Of a stretch of 64,000 bases of DNA, positions 1 to 10,170 are shown piece by piece. The DNA is taken from assembly GCF_017357825.1 (NCBI RefSeq), contig NZ_CP046072.1:1116001-1180000 (forward strand). Direction: 5' to 3'. Numbering within the stretch: position 1 is the first letter of the stretch; each line of letters begins with the position of its first letter. The position numbers and the translations under genes were made by a program. Under the pieces are notes generated by a model that worked only from the letters and a program-made list of their open reading frames with translations, was not told where the DNA came from and did not search any database. This DNA is from Sulfurimonas aquatica. Its GTDB lineage: Bacteria > Campylobacterota > Campylobacteria > Campylobacterales > Sulfurimonadaceae.

Positions 1-261
1 CTCTTTTATCTTTTTTCTTGTAAAGAACTAGAGAGATCCGTCTTTAAAACTAATATTTTTAATAATAAATTATTGCTTTTAGGCGTTGCAATGATGATAT
101 TTGTTCAAATACTATATACACATACCAACTTTATGAACATTACATTTAAGAGTGAGGCATTAGATATCCTAACATGGAGTCAGATTATAATTATATCTGT
201 TGGTGTTTTATTTGTTGTAGAGATTAAAAGAACGATTGAAGCGAAACTACTAAATGCGTAA
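1..261 (+). CDS. Cation-transporting P-type ATPase, C-terminal end (partial, 5' end outside window)
   Basis: The reading frame is open from the first base and ends in TAA, giving the last 86 residues of a larger protein. It begins LFYLFSCKELERSVF, the usual pattern of the C-terminal membrane domain of type II (calcium-type) P-type ATPases. Two hydrophobic helices follow, then a W-x-x-I segment and a basic tail (VVEIKRTIEAKLL). A TTG at 73 could be mistaken for a start, but the homologous sequence continues upstream of it, so this is a truncated gene rather than a 62-aa protein. It would pump cations across the inner membrane, with the catalytic domains lying upstream of the window. Ion specificity cannot be read from this part. 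It converges on aroE with a 15-nt gap. Confidence 0.82.
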   Translation, partial: LFYLFSCKELERSVFKTNIFNNKLLLLGVAMMIFVQILYTHTNFMNITFKSEALDILTWSQIIIISVGVLFVVEIKRTIEAKLLNA

Positions 262-276
262 GAAAGGCATTATACT

Positions 277-1071
277 TTATAGTTGAAAACTATGAAGCAT
301 ATGCTTTTTAATATCCTCTTTTTTTAGCACAGCATTTACAAAAAGCTCATTTGCTAAAATACCTTGACCTAAAAGCATATCTGCACCATCTTTATAAATA
401 ATATTTTTACTCTTTGCCATTTTTAAGAATGGCGTTAACTTACCATAAATGGCATCTGCTACATACCTTGTGTTGTTTAGCAGTATTTCTACTAGCTCTT
501 TTGGTGCTGGGAGTTCTTCATCTTTTAATCCAGCACTAGTAGTGTTGACAATTAAGTCATATTTACTACTTTCATAATTACTCCAATGAAAACATTCACA
601 TCCAAGTTCTTTAAAGTAAGAGAGTCTTCCTTCACTTCTATTCATTATGCTAACTGAAAAGTTTTCTTGTAAAAATCTCGCCGCTAATGCCTTGGCCGTA
701 CCACCGGCTCCAAGAATAAGGATGTTTTTAATATTTTTAAACTCTTCAATAGAGTAGATAAAACCATCAGCATCTGTGTTATAGCCAATAAGCTTACCAT
801 TTTCATTTACAAGAGTGTTTACAACGCCCACTGTTTTTGCAAAGCCTCGTATCTCATCACAAGCTTCAAACGCAGCTTCTTTATGTGGGACAGTAACATT
901 AGCACCACTAAGCCCCAGTGAGAAAAAAGTCTCTTTGAGTTTAGAACCATCAAGTAGATGGGTTCTAGTGTAACAAGCAGGATAGTTTAGATTTTTAAAA
1001 ACAGTGTTATGCATAAGAGGAGAGCGAGAGTGTGACACGGGGTCACCAAATATAGAGAAGAGTTTTTGCAT
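277..1071 (-). CDS. aroE: Shikimate dehydrogenase AroE
   Basis: 264 aa, normal for AroE, the NADPH-dependent reduction of 3-dehydroshikimate to shikimate in the cytoplasmic aromatic amino acid pathway. The N-terminus has the substrate-binding pattern PVSHSRSPLMHN (about residues 11-22). NVTVPHKE (about 58-65) carries the catalytic lysine. NTDADGF and the nucleotide-binding loop GAGGTAKA (about 121-128) follow, and the C-terminus has the DGADMLLGQG motif. The ATG overlaps the trpE stop codon (TAATG type, minus strand), so the two are probably translationally coupled at the end of the operon. Both act in chorismate-related metabolism. Function is well supported by motifs. Confidence 0.96.
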   Translation of the reverse strand: MQKLFSIFGDPVSHSRSPLMHNTVFKNLNYPACYTRTHLLDGSKLKETFFSLGLSGANVTVPHKEAAFEACDEIRGFAKTVGVVNTLVNENGKLIGYNTDADGFIYSIEEFKNIKNILILGAGGTAKALAARFLQENFSVSIMNRSEGRLSYFKELGCECFHWSNYESSKYDLIVNTTSAGLKDEELPAPKELVEILLNNTRYVADAIYGKLTPFLKMAKSKNIIYKDGADMLLGQGILANELFVNAVLKKEDIKKHMLHSFQL

Positions 1072-2480
1072 TAGTCTTTATCTAAATCTTCAAGAGAATG
1101 GATAAGCGCTCCGAGTTTATTCTCTACCTCTTGGTATTCTGACTCTTTTTGTGAATCAGCTACGATTCCTGCTCCAGCTTGAAGAATTACACAATCTTCT
1201 TTAACCATAGCTGTTCTTATTGTGATAGTACTATCCATATTACCATCAAAACCAAAGTAGCCTATGCTACCACTATAAAAACCGCGTTTAAGACCTTCAT
1301 ACTCAGCTATAAGCTCCATAGCGCGTATCTTTGGAGCACCCGTCATAGTTCCTGCTGTAAACGTAGCCATAAATAAATCAAACATATCTTTGTCATCATC
1401 AAGCTGGGCAACAACATCTGAAACTATGTGCATAACATGAGAGAAGCGTTCTATATGCATCATGTCTTCAACTTTTACAGTGCCCGTCTTTGCAACGCGG
1501 CTTACGTCATTTCTACCCAAGTCTATTAGCATAAGATGTTCAGATAACTCTTTAGGATCAGCTAATAGTTCAAGTTCTAGCTCTTTATCTAACTCTTTTG
1601 TTTTTCCGCGTTTGCGAGTTCCTGCAATTGGACGAAGAAGAAGTTCCCCATCTTGAAGGCGAACCATTACTTCAGGGGATGAGCCAACAATGCTAAAATC
1701 TTCATATTCCATCAAAAACATATAAGGAGAGGGGTTTTTACCTCGTAAAATTCTATAAAAGCTAAAAGGGTCAACTTTAATGTTTCGTGTAAATCTATTA
1801 GTCATGAGTATCTGAAATACATCACCACTTTTTATCATCTCTTTTGACTTGTCAATCATTTCAAAGAACTTTTCTTTTGAATGAGCAAAAGTTCCTTTGT
1901 CTTTACCAATATTATGAACTCTATGCTTATATGTATAGGTCCCTTTTAAGTCATCATGAATAGCTTCAAATTTTTCACTATACTCTTTTAACGTGCTTAC
2001 AAGAGTTATTTTATGGTTTTTATGTGAGTAGACAAGTATCATCTTTGGTAGGATTAAATCAAGATCAGGAGTATTTAGATCATCTCTAAGATTATCCATA
2101 CTTGAGGAGAGTTTTGGCTCAAAAACTTTAACCATATCGTAACCAATATAACCTATAAAGCCATCTACATAGCCAACTTTCAATTCTGCTATTGCATTTT
2201 TATAGGGAGTAGTATCTATAGATTTATAGTAATTTTTTAAAAAATCAAAAGGATTTTCTTCTTTTACTTCTTTAGTGCCATTACTCTTTGTATAGACTGT
2301 TTTATTATCTATATATTGAAGGCGTTCTCTTGCTCCAATACAGATGAAACTGTAGTTCCCATCACTCTGATCCGCACTCTCAAAGAGATAGGTAATCTCC
2401 TCTGAAAACATCTCTTTGAGTTTTGAGTAAACGGCAATAGGTGCAAATTGGTCTAGAGTAAATTGTTTAGAATATATCAA
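1071..2480 (-). CDS. trpE: Anthranilate synthase component I (TrpE family)
   Basis: 469 aa chorismate-binding enzyme that converts chorismate with ammonia or glutamine to anthranilate, the first step of tryptophan synthesis. The N-terminal domain has the TrpE-like 'LFES..sdGNYSFI' pattern (residues about 32-46). The catalytic domain has NPSPYMF, PIAGTRKRGKT, LLADPKELSEHLMLIDLGRND, FTAGTMTGAPKIRAME and GAGIVADS. PIAGTR and NPSPYMF favour TrpE over PabB, but a PabB role cannot be excluded because no trpG is nearby. The start is TTG preceded by AAGG. It lies 16 nt after the SPOR gene and overlaps aroE by one base, so it is part of the long minus-strand operon. Confidence 0.85.
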   Translation of the reverse strand: MIYSKQFTLDQFAPIAVYSKLKEMFSEEITYLFESADQSDGNYSFICIGARERLQYIDNKTVYTKSNGTKEVKEENPFDFLKNYYKSIDTTPYKNAIAELKVGYVDGFIGYIGYDMVKVFEPKLSSSMDNLRDDLNTPDLDLILPKMILVYSHKNHKITLVSTLKEYSEKFEAIHDDLKGTYTYKHRVHNIGKDKGTFAHSKEKFFEMIDKSKEMIKSGDVFQILMTNRFTRNIKVDPFSFYRILRGKNPSPYMFLMEYEDFSIVGSSPEVMVRLQDGELLLRPIAGTRKRGKTKELDKELELELLADPKELSEHLMLIDLGRNDVSRVAKTGTVKVEDMMHIERFSHVMHIVSDVVAQLDDDKDMFDLFMATFTAGTMTGAPKIRAMELIAEYEGLKRGFYSGSIGYFGFDGNMDSTITIRTAMVKEDCVILQAGAGIVADSQKESEYQEVENKLGALIHSLEDLDKD

Positions 2481-2496
2481 TACTGAACCTTCTAAA

Positions 2497-3171
2497 CTAC
2501 ATTTTTACTAAAAATGCACCTGGCTCAACTTTTGAGCGAAGAACTTTTCTAGCATCTTTTGCTTCTTTTGATGTATTAAATGGTCCTACAAGAACTTTGT
2601 TTAAAATACCAACTTTGTGATATTCATAATTAAAGCCTAAGTTACTTATAGAACTTAAGAATTTTTTGTTTGGTGCATATTTTGAGAATGATCCAACTTG
2701 AATGTAGTAAGTTTTATCGCTTGCACTGCTACTTTTAGCAATGGCTTTTGACGGCTGAACATGTTTTACACTTTTCTTAGCTATCTCTTTTTTTACTACA
2801 GCTTTTTTTACTACCACTGGTTCTACTATCTCTTGTGTCTCTTCAGCGATCAAATCTTCTTCTAAACTCTCTTGTTTAAGCTTTTTAGCAATCATATCTA
2901 AATCAGCATCTGAACTACTCTCTTGAACTACATCAACCTCTTCAAAAAGTGGTTCTTGTGTAGCTGTTGAGGGAAGTTGTTTTGTTGGCTCAGGAGGAAG
3001 TACAGCTTGAGGTAAGTTACTTGTTCCACTTGAGCTTAATGAGTTCATTAACATAACGACAATGATTAAGATAACACCAAGTGTAGCAACTGCTAAGATG
3101 ATTTTCTTGTTAGAGTTGGCTGTTGTGCCTTTATTCAATATTATGTCGTTTAATTCATTTTTATCATTCAT
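2497..3171 (-). CDS. SPOR-domain inner-membrane protein
   Basis: 224 aa with a short cytoplasmic N-terminus, one membrane helix (about residues 24-45, IILAVATLGVILIIVVMLM), a long acidic/basic low-complexity periplasmic linker, and a C-terminal SPOR domain (about 152-224) starting TYYIQVGSFS. SPOR domains bind denuded septal peptidoglycan, so a cell-division or envelope role is likely, as for FtsN/DedD-type proteins; that assignment is by family and architecture only. Genes of this type sit near DUF1882 and glyA in other Campylobacterota. It is 16 nt upstream of trpE and 99 nt downstream of the DUF1882 gene. Confidence 0.85.
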   Translation of the reverse strand: MNDKNELNDIILNKGTTANSNKKIILAVATLGVILIIVVMLMNSLSSSGTSNLPQAVLPPEPTKQLPSTATQEPLFEEVDVVQESSSDADLDMIAKKLKQESLEEDLIAEETQEIVEPVVVKKAVVKKEIAKKSVKHVQPSKAIAKSSSASDKTYYIQVGSFSKYAPNKKFLSSISNLGFNYEYHKVGILNKVLVGPFNTSKEAKDARKVLRSKVEPGAFLVKM

Positions 3172-3270
3172 GGTCTTGCCTTAAGAATTTTATTTGATTT
3201 ATAATAGCAAAAATAGTCTAAATAGTACATTTTTTTCTAAAAACTTATTGGAGTTCTTAGAAAAAATTTA

Positions 3271-3813
3271 CTACATATGTTTAGACCAAGCTGCTCCGCG
3301 TTCTTTTGCATATACTTCATATGGGAGAGTGAGAATATTATACTCATCAGGCATGTCAGAATTTGGAAACATTCTCCACTGTTTTGGTTGCTTACTCGCT
3401 AGTTTCATACTTATCATCTTTCCAAGCTGTATAGCTTCAGCTAATGTAGTATGCCCTTTATGAATATAGACATGAAGATGCCCCTCTGTCTTTGTTTTGT
3501 ATGCGGTGAAGTTAATATAACCCTCTTCGCGAAGAAGAAGTTGTGCTTTATGATAAAAACGTTCAGGGTCTCTACCATTATAGTCAATCACAATGTTTTC
3601 AACTTTACCGCGGGAGTTTACAATAGAGTGAGCTACTGTAATGTCACCCTTTATATGTTTGTTAATGACAGTTTGATTTAACGGAGCGCTTATTTTTTCA
3701 AACTTGTTGTAAAATGTACGTCCTTTAAAAGATATTTTATCCACTACGGACTCTTTTTTTTCCCAGTAGTGATCGCTTACCATTTTAATAAGTTTTAAAT
3801 CCATTGCTGTCAT
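3271..3813 (-). CDS. DUF1882 family conserved protein
   Basis: 180 aa cytoplasmic protein without signal peptide or membrane segments, recognised as the DUF1882 family of Campylobacterota; its function is unknown. The sequence shows an N-terminal half with SFKGRTFYNKFEKI, then a conserved-looking core: VIDYNGRD (about residues 75-82), KTEGHLHVYIHKG (about 108-120) and MFPNSDMPDEYNILTLPYEVY (about 148-168). The spacing of an Asp pair, a G-H-x-H strand and a later Asp near the C-terminus recalls archaeo-eukaryotic primase/RepB-like folds; this is an inference. It lies 10 nt after glyA, in the same operon. Confidence 0.88.
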   Translation of the reverse strand: MTAMDLKLIKMVSDHYWEKKESVVDKISFKGRTFYNKFEKISAPLNQTVINKHIKGDITVAHSIVNSRGKVENIVIDYNGRDPERFYHKAQLLLREEGYINFTAYKTKTEGHLHVYIHKGHTTLAEAIQLGKMISMKLASKQPKQWRMFPNSDMPDEYNILTLPYEVYAKERGAAWSKHM

Positions 3814-3823
3814 TATTTATCCT

Positions 3824-5071
3824 TTAGTATGTTGCTTGGTTATAAATTACAAAGTTTTGTGCTAAAGCCTTTAACTCTTCTTTGATAGTTGCTTGAAGGT
3901 CTGTATTTGTAATGTCATCTAAAACATCAGCCATTTTATTAGCAATGATTTCAAACTCTTTTTCTTTCATACCACGAGATGTAAGTGCAGGTGAACCAAC
4001 ACGAATACCTGAAGTTACAAATGGACTTCTAGTCTCACCTGGAACAGTATTTTTATTAATAGTGATACCAGCATTGCCTAAGGCTGCATCAGCATCTTTT
4101 CCAGAGATCTCTTTACCTACAAAAGATACTAAGATAAGATGGTTGTCAGTTCCACCAGATACTACATCATAACCACGTTTCATCATAACTTCACCAAGTA
4201 CTTTAGCATTTGCTTTTACTTGTTTAGCATACTCTTTCCATGCAGGAGAGAGATTATGTTTGAAGCCAACTGCTTTTGCAGCGATAACATGAACTAATGG
4301 TCCACCTTGGAGCGCAGGGAAGATTGCTGAGTTCATTTTCTTAGCTATATCTTCATCATTTGTCATAATCATACCACCACGAGGGCCAGCAAGCGTTTTA
4401 TGGGTAGTTGTAGTTACAACGTCTGCATAAGGAAATGGTGAAGGATGCTCACCAGCAGCTACAAGACCTGCGATGTGTGCAATGTCTGCAAATAAAATTG
4501 CTCCAACATCATCAGCTATTTCACGGAATTTTTTAAAATCGATTTCACGAGCATATGCTGAAGCACCACAAACAATTATTTTTGGCTGAACAATTCTAGC
4601 AATATCTAAAACTCTTTCATAGTTAATACGACCATCAAGTTCAACACCATAAGTAAAACTAGAGTAGTTTTTACCTGAAAAACTAGGCTTTGAACCATGT
4701 GTTAAGTGACCACCATGACTTAAGTCCATTCCTAAAAGTTTATCACCAGCTTTTAGTAGTCCAGCATATACTGCACCATTTGCTTGGCTTCCTGAGTGTG
4801 GTTGCACATTTGCATAAGAACATCCAAATAGTTCACATGCTCTATCTATAGCTAATTGCTCAACGCCATCAGCATACTCACATCCACCATAGTAGCGTTT
4901 AGCTGGATAACCCTCAGCATACTTGTTTGTAAACACTGAACCCATTGCTTCCATAACTGCTGGAAGCGTGAAGTTTTCAGATGCAATCATCTCCAAGTGA
5001 TCAGTTTGTCTCTCTAACTCTTGCTCACATAGATTAAATATCTCTTCATCAAATTCTTTTAAAAAACTCAT
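3824..5071 (-). CDS. glyA: Serine hydroxymethyltransferase GlyA
   Basis: 415 aa, the expected length. This PLP enzyme interconverts serine plus tetrahydrofolate with glycine plus methylene-THF in the cytoplasm. Visible motifs are the N-terminal 'LEMIASENF', [46 protein letters not shown] and the PLP-lysine motif [15 protein letters not shown] (about residues 219-233), then GG-TDNHL and the C-terminal [15 protein letters not shown]. It starts 3 nt after lysS ends and precedes DUF1882 by 10 nt, so it is co-transcribed. Nothing unusual is seen. Confidence 0.98.
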   Translation of the reverse strand: MSFLKEFDEEIFNLCEQELERQTDHLEMIASENFTLPAVMEAMGSVFTNKYAEGYPAKRYYGGCEYADGVEQLAIDRACELFGCSYANVQPHSGSQANGAVYAGLLKAGDKLLGMDLSHGGHLTHGSKPSFSGKNYSSFTYGVELDGRINYERVLDIARIVQPKIIVCGASAYAREIDFKKFREIADDVGAILFADIAHIAGLVAAGEHPSPFPYADVVTTTTHKTLAGPRGGMIMTNDEDIAKKMNSAIFPALQGGPLVHVIAAKAVGFKHNLSPAWKEYAKQVKANAKVLGEVMMKRGYDVVSGGTDNHLILVSFVGKEISGKDADAALGNAGITINKNTVPGETRSPFVTSGIRVGSPALTSRGMKEKEFEIIANKMADVLDDITNTDLQATIKEELKALAQNFVIYNQATY

Positions 5072-5074
5072 TTA

Positions 5075-6592
5075 TTATTTCTCCTCTTCTTGTGTGTTAT
5101 GTTCTTCATGTATTGGTTTCATTGCTGGAAATAGTAGCACATCTCTGATTGAATGTTCATTAGTTAGAAGCATAACAAGTCTATCTATACCTATTCCTTG
5201 CCCAGCTGTTGGTGCCATACCGTAACTGAGTGCTTCAACAAAATCACTATCCATCTCATGTGCTTCATCATCACCACTATCTTTAGCCGCCATCTGCCCT
5301 TCAAAACGTGAAAGTTGATCTATTGGGTCATTTAGCTCGCTAAATGCATTTGCTATCTCACGACCAGCAATAAAGAGCTCAAAACGCTCTGTAATATCTG
5401 GGTTTTCATCACTTCTACGAGCAAGTGGAGATATTTCCACTGGATACTCAGTAATGAAAGTAGGGTCTATGAGTTTCTCTTCAACAAACTCATCAAACAG
5501 CTCACCTTGAAGTTGACCTAAATTCATGCCAGGTTTAACACTGATATTTTTAGATTTTAGATACTCTACAATTTTATTTTTATCGCCTGTTACTTCAGCT
5601 GGAACACCGCCAATAGTAGTTAAAGACTCAATAAGTGGAATCTCTACAAAGTTGTCAAAGTTTACTTCTATATCTCCATAAGGTAGACGAGTTGGTAGGT
5701 CTAAATGCTCAAATAAGTATTGGAAGTACTCTTTTGTAATCTCTATGAGGTCTTTATATGTCTTGTATGCCCAATAAAATTCTATAGAAGTAAATTCAGG
5801 GTTATGAGTAGCATCCATTCCTTCATTTCTAAAGTTACGATTTATTTCAAATACAGCTTCAAAACCACCAACAATTAAACGCTTAAGGTAAAGTTCTGGT
5901 GCGATTCTTAAAAATCTATCTATGCCCAGTGCATTGTGATGAGTAACAAACGGTTTTGCATTTGCCCCGCCAGCAATTGGATGCATCATTGGAGTTTCAA
6001 CTTCTAAGAAACCCTTGTCTTCAAAAAATCTTCTTGTTAAAGATATAACTTTTGAGCGTGTTTGAAATGTTTTTCTTACATCAGCATTCATAATAAGGTC
6101 AAGATAGCGTTTACGGTACCTTATCTCTTTATCTGTGACACCATGGAATTTTTCAGGAAGTGGACTAATAGCCTTTGTAAGAATTTTCAACTCATTTACA
6201 TGTAAAGAGAGTTCACCTTTTCCTGTTACAAAAGGGTAACCTGCTACTTCTATTATGTCACCAACTTCGATATTTTTTTTGAACATATCGTTATAAAAAC
6301 CTTCTGGTAAGTTATCGCGGGTAACGTAAACCTGAAGCATTCCACTCTCATCTTCAATCTTTACAAAACTTGCTTTACCCATAACTCTTAAAAGTTTAAT
6401 CCTACCACTCACTATATAGTGGCGTTTTTCATCGCGTTTATCTTCTTTATCTTCTATGTCAGAGTTTACATTTAAGTATTTTTCTATAGTTGTATTTCTT
6501 TTAGAATGATTAGAATATGGATTATAGCCCGCTTCTTTTAAAAGATTTGCTTTTTCAATTCTCTGTTGTATAAATTTATTTTCAAAAATCAA
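5075..6592 (-). CDS. lysS: Lysyl-tRNA synthetase, class II (LysS)
   Basis: 505 aa, normal for bacterial class II LysRS, which charges tRNA-Lys. The N-terminal OB-fold anticodon-binding domain covers about residues 55-160 ([20 protein letters not shown]). The class II core has motif 1 around [18 protein letters not shown], motif 2 [18 protein letters not shown] and motif 3 near the C-terminus, [10 protein letters not shown]. The start is TTG preceded by AAGGA at suitable spacing. The protein ends in an acidic HNTQEEEK tail. It lies between fur (72-nt gap with a weak hairpin) and glyA (3-nt gap). Confidence 0.98.
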   Translation of the reverse strand: MIFENKFIQQRIEKANLLKEAGYNPYSNHSKRNTTIEKYLNVNSDIEDKEDKRDEKRHYIVSGRIKLLRVMGKASFVKIEDESGMLQVYVTRDNLPEGFYNDMFKKNIEVGDIIEVAGYPFVTGKGELSLHVNELKILTKAISPLPEKFHGVTDKEIRYRKRYLDLIMNADVRKTFQTRSKVISLTRRFFEDKGFLEVETPMMHPIAGGANAKPFVTHHNALGIDRFLRIAPELYLKRLIVGGFEAVFEINRNFRNEGMDATHNPEFTSIEFYWAYKTYKDLIEITKEYFQYLFEHLDLPTRLPYGDIEVNFDNFVEIPLIESLTTIGGVPAEVTGDKNKIVEYLKSKNISVKPGMNLGQLQGELFDEFVEEKLIDPTFITEYPVEISPLARRSDENPDITERFELFIAGREIANAFSELNDPIDQLSRFEGQMAAKDSGDDEAHEMDSDFVEALSYGMAPTAGQGIGIDRLVMLLTNEHSIRDVLLFPAMKPIHEEHNTQEEEK

Positions 6593-6642
6593 TAATTTTC
6601 CTTCGTTTATTTTTATATTGTTTATATCTTTAAAGTGAAACT

Positions 6643-6670
6643 CAATAAGAGTTCTTTGTAGTTCTTATTG
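6643..6670 (-). terminator. Weak hairpin overlapping the end of fur
   Basis: The arms CAATAAGA (6643-6650) and TCTTATTG (6663-6670) form an 8-bp stem that includes the fur stop codon region. Read on the minus strand it is followed by a T-rich but not strongly U-tract sequence (GAGTTTCACTTT). It could attenuate transcription between fur and lysS, or be a processing site. It is a weak terminator candidate at best. Confidence 0.35.
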
Positions 6671-7135
6671 ACAATCTTTACAAATACCATATATTTGCAT
6701 TGAGTGGTCTACCATTTTAAAGCCGAGCTCTTTGGTAATCATATGTTGACGAGATTCAATCTCTTTATCAACAAACTCGGTAATATTTCCACACTCTGTA
6801 CAAATGAGATGGTCATGATGCTCTTTAGCACCGAGTTCATATTTTTTCCCTTGTGCACCAAATGAAAGTGATGTCACAACACTAGACTCTTCAAGTAGGG
6901 CTAATGTTCGGTAGACTGTAGCTATGCCTGTTTTAAGTTCAGGCTGCTTTTCTTGTATGAGATGATGAAGTGCTTCTGGTGTTAAGTGTTCATCTGAGCT
7001 ATAAAGAGTCTCAAGTATAACTTCTCTTTGAATAGTGAATTTTAAATTATTCTTTTTCAGAAGCTCTTTAAAATTATTCAGAAGTTGTTCATATTCAACT
7101 GTTCTATCTTGGAAGTTTGTTGTTACCTTACTCAT
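6665..7135 (-). CDS. fur: Ferric uptake regulator Fur
   Basis: 156 aa Fur-family repressor. The N-terminal winged helix has LKFTIQREVILETLYSS and the recognition region ETGIATVYRTLALLEES (about residues 72-90). The metal-binding dimerisation domain has KEHHDHLICTECGNITEF with a CxxC pair and a second CxxC at the very C-terminus (GICKDCQ), the structural zinc site typical of Campylobacter and Helicobacter Fur. PerR cannot be fully excluded from sequence alone, but the HHDH pattern and overall match favour Fur. It follows cvpA with a 1-nt gap, in one operon with a diguanylate cyclase. No obvious Fur box was found near the operon start. Confidence 0.88.
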   Translation of the reverse strand: MSKVTTNFQDRTVEYEQLLNNFKELLKKNNLKFTIQREVILETLYSSDEHLTPEALHHLIQEKQPELKTGIATVYRTLALLEESSVVTSLSFGAQGKKYELGAKEHHDHLICTECGNITEFVDKEIESRQHMITKELGFKMVDHSMQIYGICKDCQ

Positions 7136-7136
7136 A

Positions 7137-7754
7137 TTAATTCTCTTTTAACTCTTGTTTTATTTCTTCAATTTTTTTAACTGCTTCTTCTTCTACAAGT
7201 TTTTTTGTTTTTTCTTCAATAGCTTGTGTGCTATTTGAAATACTCTTATTAATATCATCACTCATATTTACTGGGTCCATTTTCATGATAAATGAGCCTG
7301 TTTCAACCATAATAGGAAAGAGTATACTATTTTCAAGTGCACTATCAATACTAGACTTCACAGCTTGGACACTATATGCAGCATGAGCTATGACTGCTGC
7401 AATTAAAAAGAATTTACTCGCACCAAAGACAAAACCAAGGATTTTATCTACAGGACCAAGTCCACTCATAGCACTGAGTTTTTTAAATATAAAACCAATG
7501 AGGACCATTAGTAACCAAAATATAGCTAGTGTAGTCAAAAATCCCATAAAGCTAATAGCAGAGGTACTTTCAAAGTTAAAGATTAAGTTATTTAAATACT
7601 CTCCAACTTCATCACCAGCTCTAGAGGCAACAAAAATACCACCTATAATTCCTACAAGTCCGAAGACCTCTTTAAAAAATCCGTTTATAATTCCCTTTAA
7701 TCCTAGTAAAAGGATTATAGAAGCTGCGACAATATCAAAGTAGTTTATATCCAT
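7137..7754 (-). CDS. cvpA: CvpA family membrane protein
   Basis: 205 aa with four predicted membrane helices (about residues 6-25, 28-46, 68-92 and 104-128) and a charged helical C-terminal tail (EEKTKKLVEEEAVKKIEE). The N-terminus 'NYFDIVAASIILLLGLKGIINGFFKEVFGL' type pattern and the GLGPVDKILGFVFG motif are typical of CvpA (colicin V production protein family). Its molecular role is not settled; in enterics it is linked to envelope homeostasis. It is sandwiched between a diguanylate cyclase gene and fur with single-base gaps. Confidence 0.85.
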   Translation of the reverse strand: MDINYFDIVAASIILLLGLKGIINGFFKEVFGLVGIIGGIFVASRAGDEVGEYLNNLIFNFESTSAISFMGFLTTLAIFWLLMVLIGFIFKKLSAMSGLGPVDKILGFVFGASKFFLIAAVIAHAAYSVQAVKSSIDSALENSILFPIMVETGSFIMKMDPVNMSDDINKSISNSTQAIEEKTKKLVEEEAVKKIEEIKQELKEN

Positions 7755-7755
7755 A

Positions 7756-8670
7756 TTATTTTAATTCCGTTGTGATTTGATTTTTACCATTTTTTTTTGA
7801 TTTATAGAGTGCTTTGTCTGCTCTATTTAATATACTATCAGGCGTATCATCTTGATAGTATATTGTTTTACCAATGCTCATAGTTACATTAAGTGATTCA
7901 CCCTTATATATAAACTTATTTGAACTTATAAGAGCAAGAATTCTATCTGTTACATCTACTGATGTTTTCATGTCTATTCGGTTAAGAATAATAACAAACT
8001 CTTCTCCACCAAATCTAAAGACTTTATCTCCATCACGTAAAGTTTTTCTTAATAAGTTTGCTATAAATATTAAAATCTTATCTCCTGCAATATGCCCATA
8101 GGTATCGTTTATCTGTTTAAAGTCATCTACATCTAATATAAGGAGATGTAAGTCATACTTATTTGTTTCTTTTAAACATAAATCATCTAAAAATGTCGAG
8201 AGAGCTCTTCTATTGAAAATCTTTGTTAAAGAGTCTAAGTTTGAATTTTGTTCAAGCTCTTTAATCTTATTCATAAGATTATTGATTACATCATTGGCTT
8301 GTTGAACTTCACTCATCATATGTTCTTGAATGTCCTTAAACTTTTCGCTTATCTTTGGAATATCAATCTGCAAATAAGAACTATTTTCTATGGTCTGTTT
8401 ATGTAGTTGGGCTAACTCTTGAAATTTATTGTTTGTATTTTTATAACTTAAAAGACTCTCTTTAGCTATATCTTCATAAATACTTTTAAATTCAAGATCA
8501 GCATGAATTTCTGAAGTAGTACCTTTGCAGTCTGCATCAAGAATACTTTTAGATGAAGCACATAAATATGAGGAAATATCTCTAGCACTTGTACCATCTT
8601 GTGAGTCAATTTTATCAGTCAACTCATAGTACATTTTATTTATTAGAGATTTAAGTTCATCTTTTTGCAT
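7756..8670 (-). CDS. GGDEF diguanylate cyclase
   Basis: 304 aa soluble protein. The N-terminal ~150 residues are helical without a recognised sensor domain and carry two cysteines (CASSKS, DADCKG). The C-terminal GGDEF domain (about 140-304) has DSLTKIFNRRAL, DVDDFKQINDTYGH and the active-site loop RFGGEEFVIIL, so catalysis of c-di-GMP synthesis from GTP is expected. No clear RxxD inhibitory site was noted. It is the first gene of the minus-strand run toward cvpA and fur, and its divergent partner is the DAHP synthase gene across a 150-nt promoter region. Confidence 0.92.
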   Translation of the reverse strand: MQKDELKSLINKMYYELTDKIDSQDGTSARDISSYLCASSKSILDADCKGTTSEIHADLEFKSIYEDIAKESLLSYKNTNNKFQELAQLHKQTIENSSYLQIDIPKISEKFKDIQEHMMSEVQQANDVINNLMNKIKELEQNSNLDSLTKIFNRRALSTFLDDLCLKETNKYDLHLLILDVDDFKQINDTYGHIAGDKILIFIANLLRKTLRDGDKVFRFGGEEFVIILNRIDMKTSVDVTDRILALISSNKFIYKGESLNVTMSIGKTIYYQDDTPDSILNRADKALYKSKKNGKNQITTELK

Positions 8671-8820
8671 AGCTGTCCCAGATCAAAATATTTCATTATT
8701 ATACACTTATAATCATAAATAGAGCTTTTATCAAATTATTTCAGCTTAAAAAATCGTATAACCAAGAATTTAGCTATTTTTAGATAAAATTGCCAAAAAT
8801 TATTATATATAAGGTCTAAT

Positions 8821-10170
8821 ATGAGTACTTGGAGCCCATCTAGTTGGAGAGAAAAACCGATTTTACAACAGCCAACTTACCCAAATAAAGCAGAACTGGA
8901 TAGAGTTTTAGAAGAACTTAAAAACTATCCACCATTAGTTTTTGCAGGTGAAGCTCGTTCACTTAAAAGCCAATTAGCTGGTGTAGCTAATGGAGAAGGA
9001 TTTTTACTTCAAGGTGGCGATTGTGCTGAGAGTTTTTCAGAGTTCAAAGCACAAAATATCCGTGATAGCTTTAAAGCAATGTTACAGATGGCTGTTGTGA
9101 TGACTTATGCGGGTGGATTACCAGTTGTAAAAGTTGGCCGTATTGCTGGTCAGTTTGCAAAACCACGTTCAAGTAATACAGAAACATTTGATGGTGTAAC
9201 TCTTGACTCTTACCGTGGTGATATTATTAACGGTTCTGATTTTACACCTGAAGCTCGTACTCCAGATCCCCAGAGAATGATAAAAGCATATAATCAGTCT
9301 GCTGCTACACAAAACTTACTCCGTGCTTTTGCATCAGGTGGGTTAGCAGACTTACATCAAGTTCATAAGTGGACACTTGACTTTGCACATCAAGGTGGTG
9401 CAACTCAAAAGTATGAAGCACTTGCAGATGAGATTGGAAAATCTTTAAAGTTTATGGAAGCTTGTGGTATCACATCTAAAACATATAGAACACTTAGAGA
9501 GACTGACTTTTACACTTCTCATGAAGCACTTTTACTTCCTTATGAAGAGGCATTTACACGAAAAGATTCCACAACTGGTGACTGGTATGATACATCGGCA
9601 CATATGTTATGGATAGGAGATAGAACACGTCAACTTGATGGTGCTCATGTTGAATACTTAAGTGGCGTTCACAACCCAATAGGACTTAAAGCTGGTCCAT
9701 CAATGGATCCAGAAGATCTAGTAAAACTATGTGCAAAACTTAACCCTAATAATGAAGCGGGTCGTTTAAATGTTATCGTGAGAATGGGTGCTGGAAAAGT
9801 TGGGGATGGGCTTCCTGCACTTATCCGTGCTGTTGAGAGAGAAGGGCAAAAAGTAGTATGGTCATGTGATCCAATGCATGGAAATACTATAAAGTCTTCT
9901 AACAACTATAAAACACGTCCTGTTGATGCCGTACTTACTGAGATGAAAGAGTTTTTCCAGGTACATAAGTCCGAGGGTACTTTTGGTGGTGGCGTTCACT
10001 TAGAGATGACGGGTAAAAACGTTACTGAGTGTATCGGTGGTAGTTTTACTGTAACTGAAGAGGATTTAAGCTCTCGTTATCATACACATTGTGACCCGCG
10101 TTTAAACGCAGACCAATCTTTAGAGTTGGCGTTTTTGATTGCAGATAGTCTAAAAGATGCACAAAAGTAG
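8821..10170 (+). CDS. 3-deoxy-7-phosphoheptulonate (DAHP) synthase, class II
   Basis: 449 aa, matching class II (plant/actinobacterial type) DAHP synthases that condense PEP and erythrose 4-phosphate at the start of the shikimate pathway. Motifs are WSPSSWR at the N-terminus, [11 protein letters not shown] (metal-binding Cys), [12 protein letters not shown], the PEP-binding region ending in [29 protein letters not shown] and HCDPRLN. The class II type is characteristic of Campylobacterota. The ATG at 8821 follows AAGG. It is monocistronic, with a hairpin terminator right at its stop. Functionally it links to aroE and trpE in this window. Confidence 0.96.
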   Translation: MSTWSPSSWREKPILQQPTYPNKAELDRVLEELKNYPPLVFAGEARSLKSQLAGVANGEGFLLQGGDCAESFSEFKAQNIRDSFKAMLQMAVVMTYAGGLPVVKVGRIAGQFAKPRSSNTETFDGVTLDSYRGDIINGSDFTPEARTPDPQRMIKAYNQSAATQNLLRAFASGGLADLHQVHKWTLDFAHQGGATQKYEALADEIGKSLKFMEACGITSKTYRTLRETDFYTSHEALLLPYEEAFTRKDSTTGDWYDTSAHMLWIGDRTRQLDGAHVEYLSGVHNPIGLKAGPSMDPEDLVKLCAKLNPNNEAGRLNVIVRMGAGKVGDGLPALIRAVEREGQKVVWSCDPMHGNTIKSSNNYKTRPVDAVLTEMKEFFQVHKSEGTFGGGVHLEMTGKNVTECIGGSFTVTEEDLSSRYHTHCDPRLNADQSLELAFLIADSLKDAQK

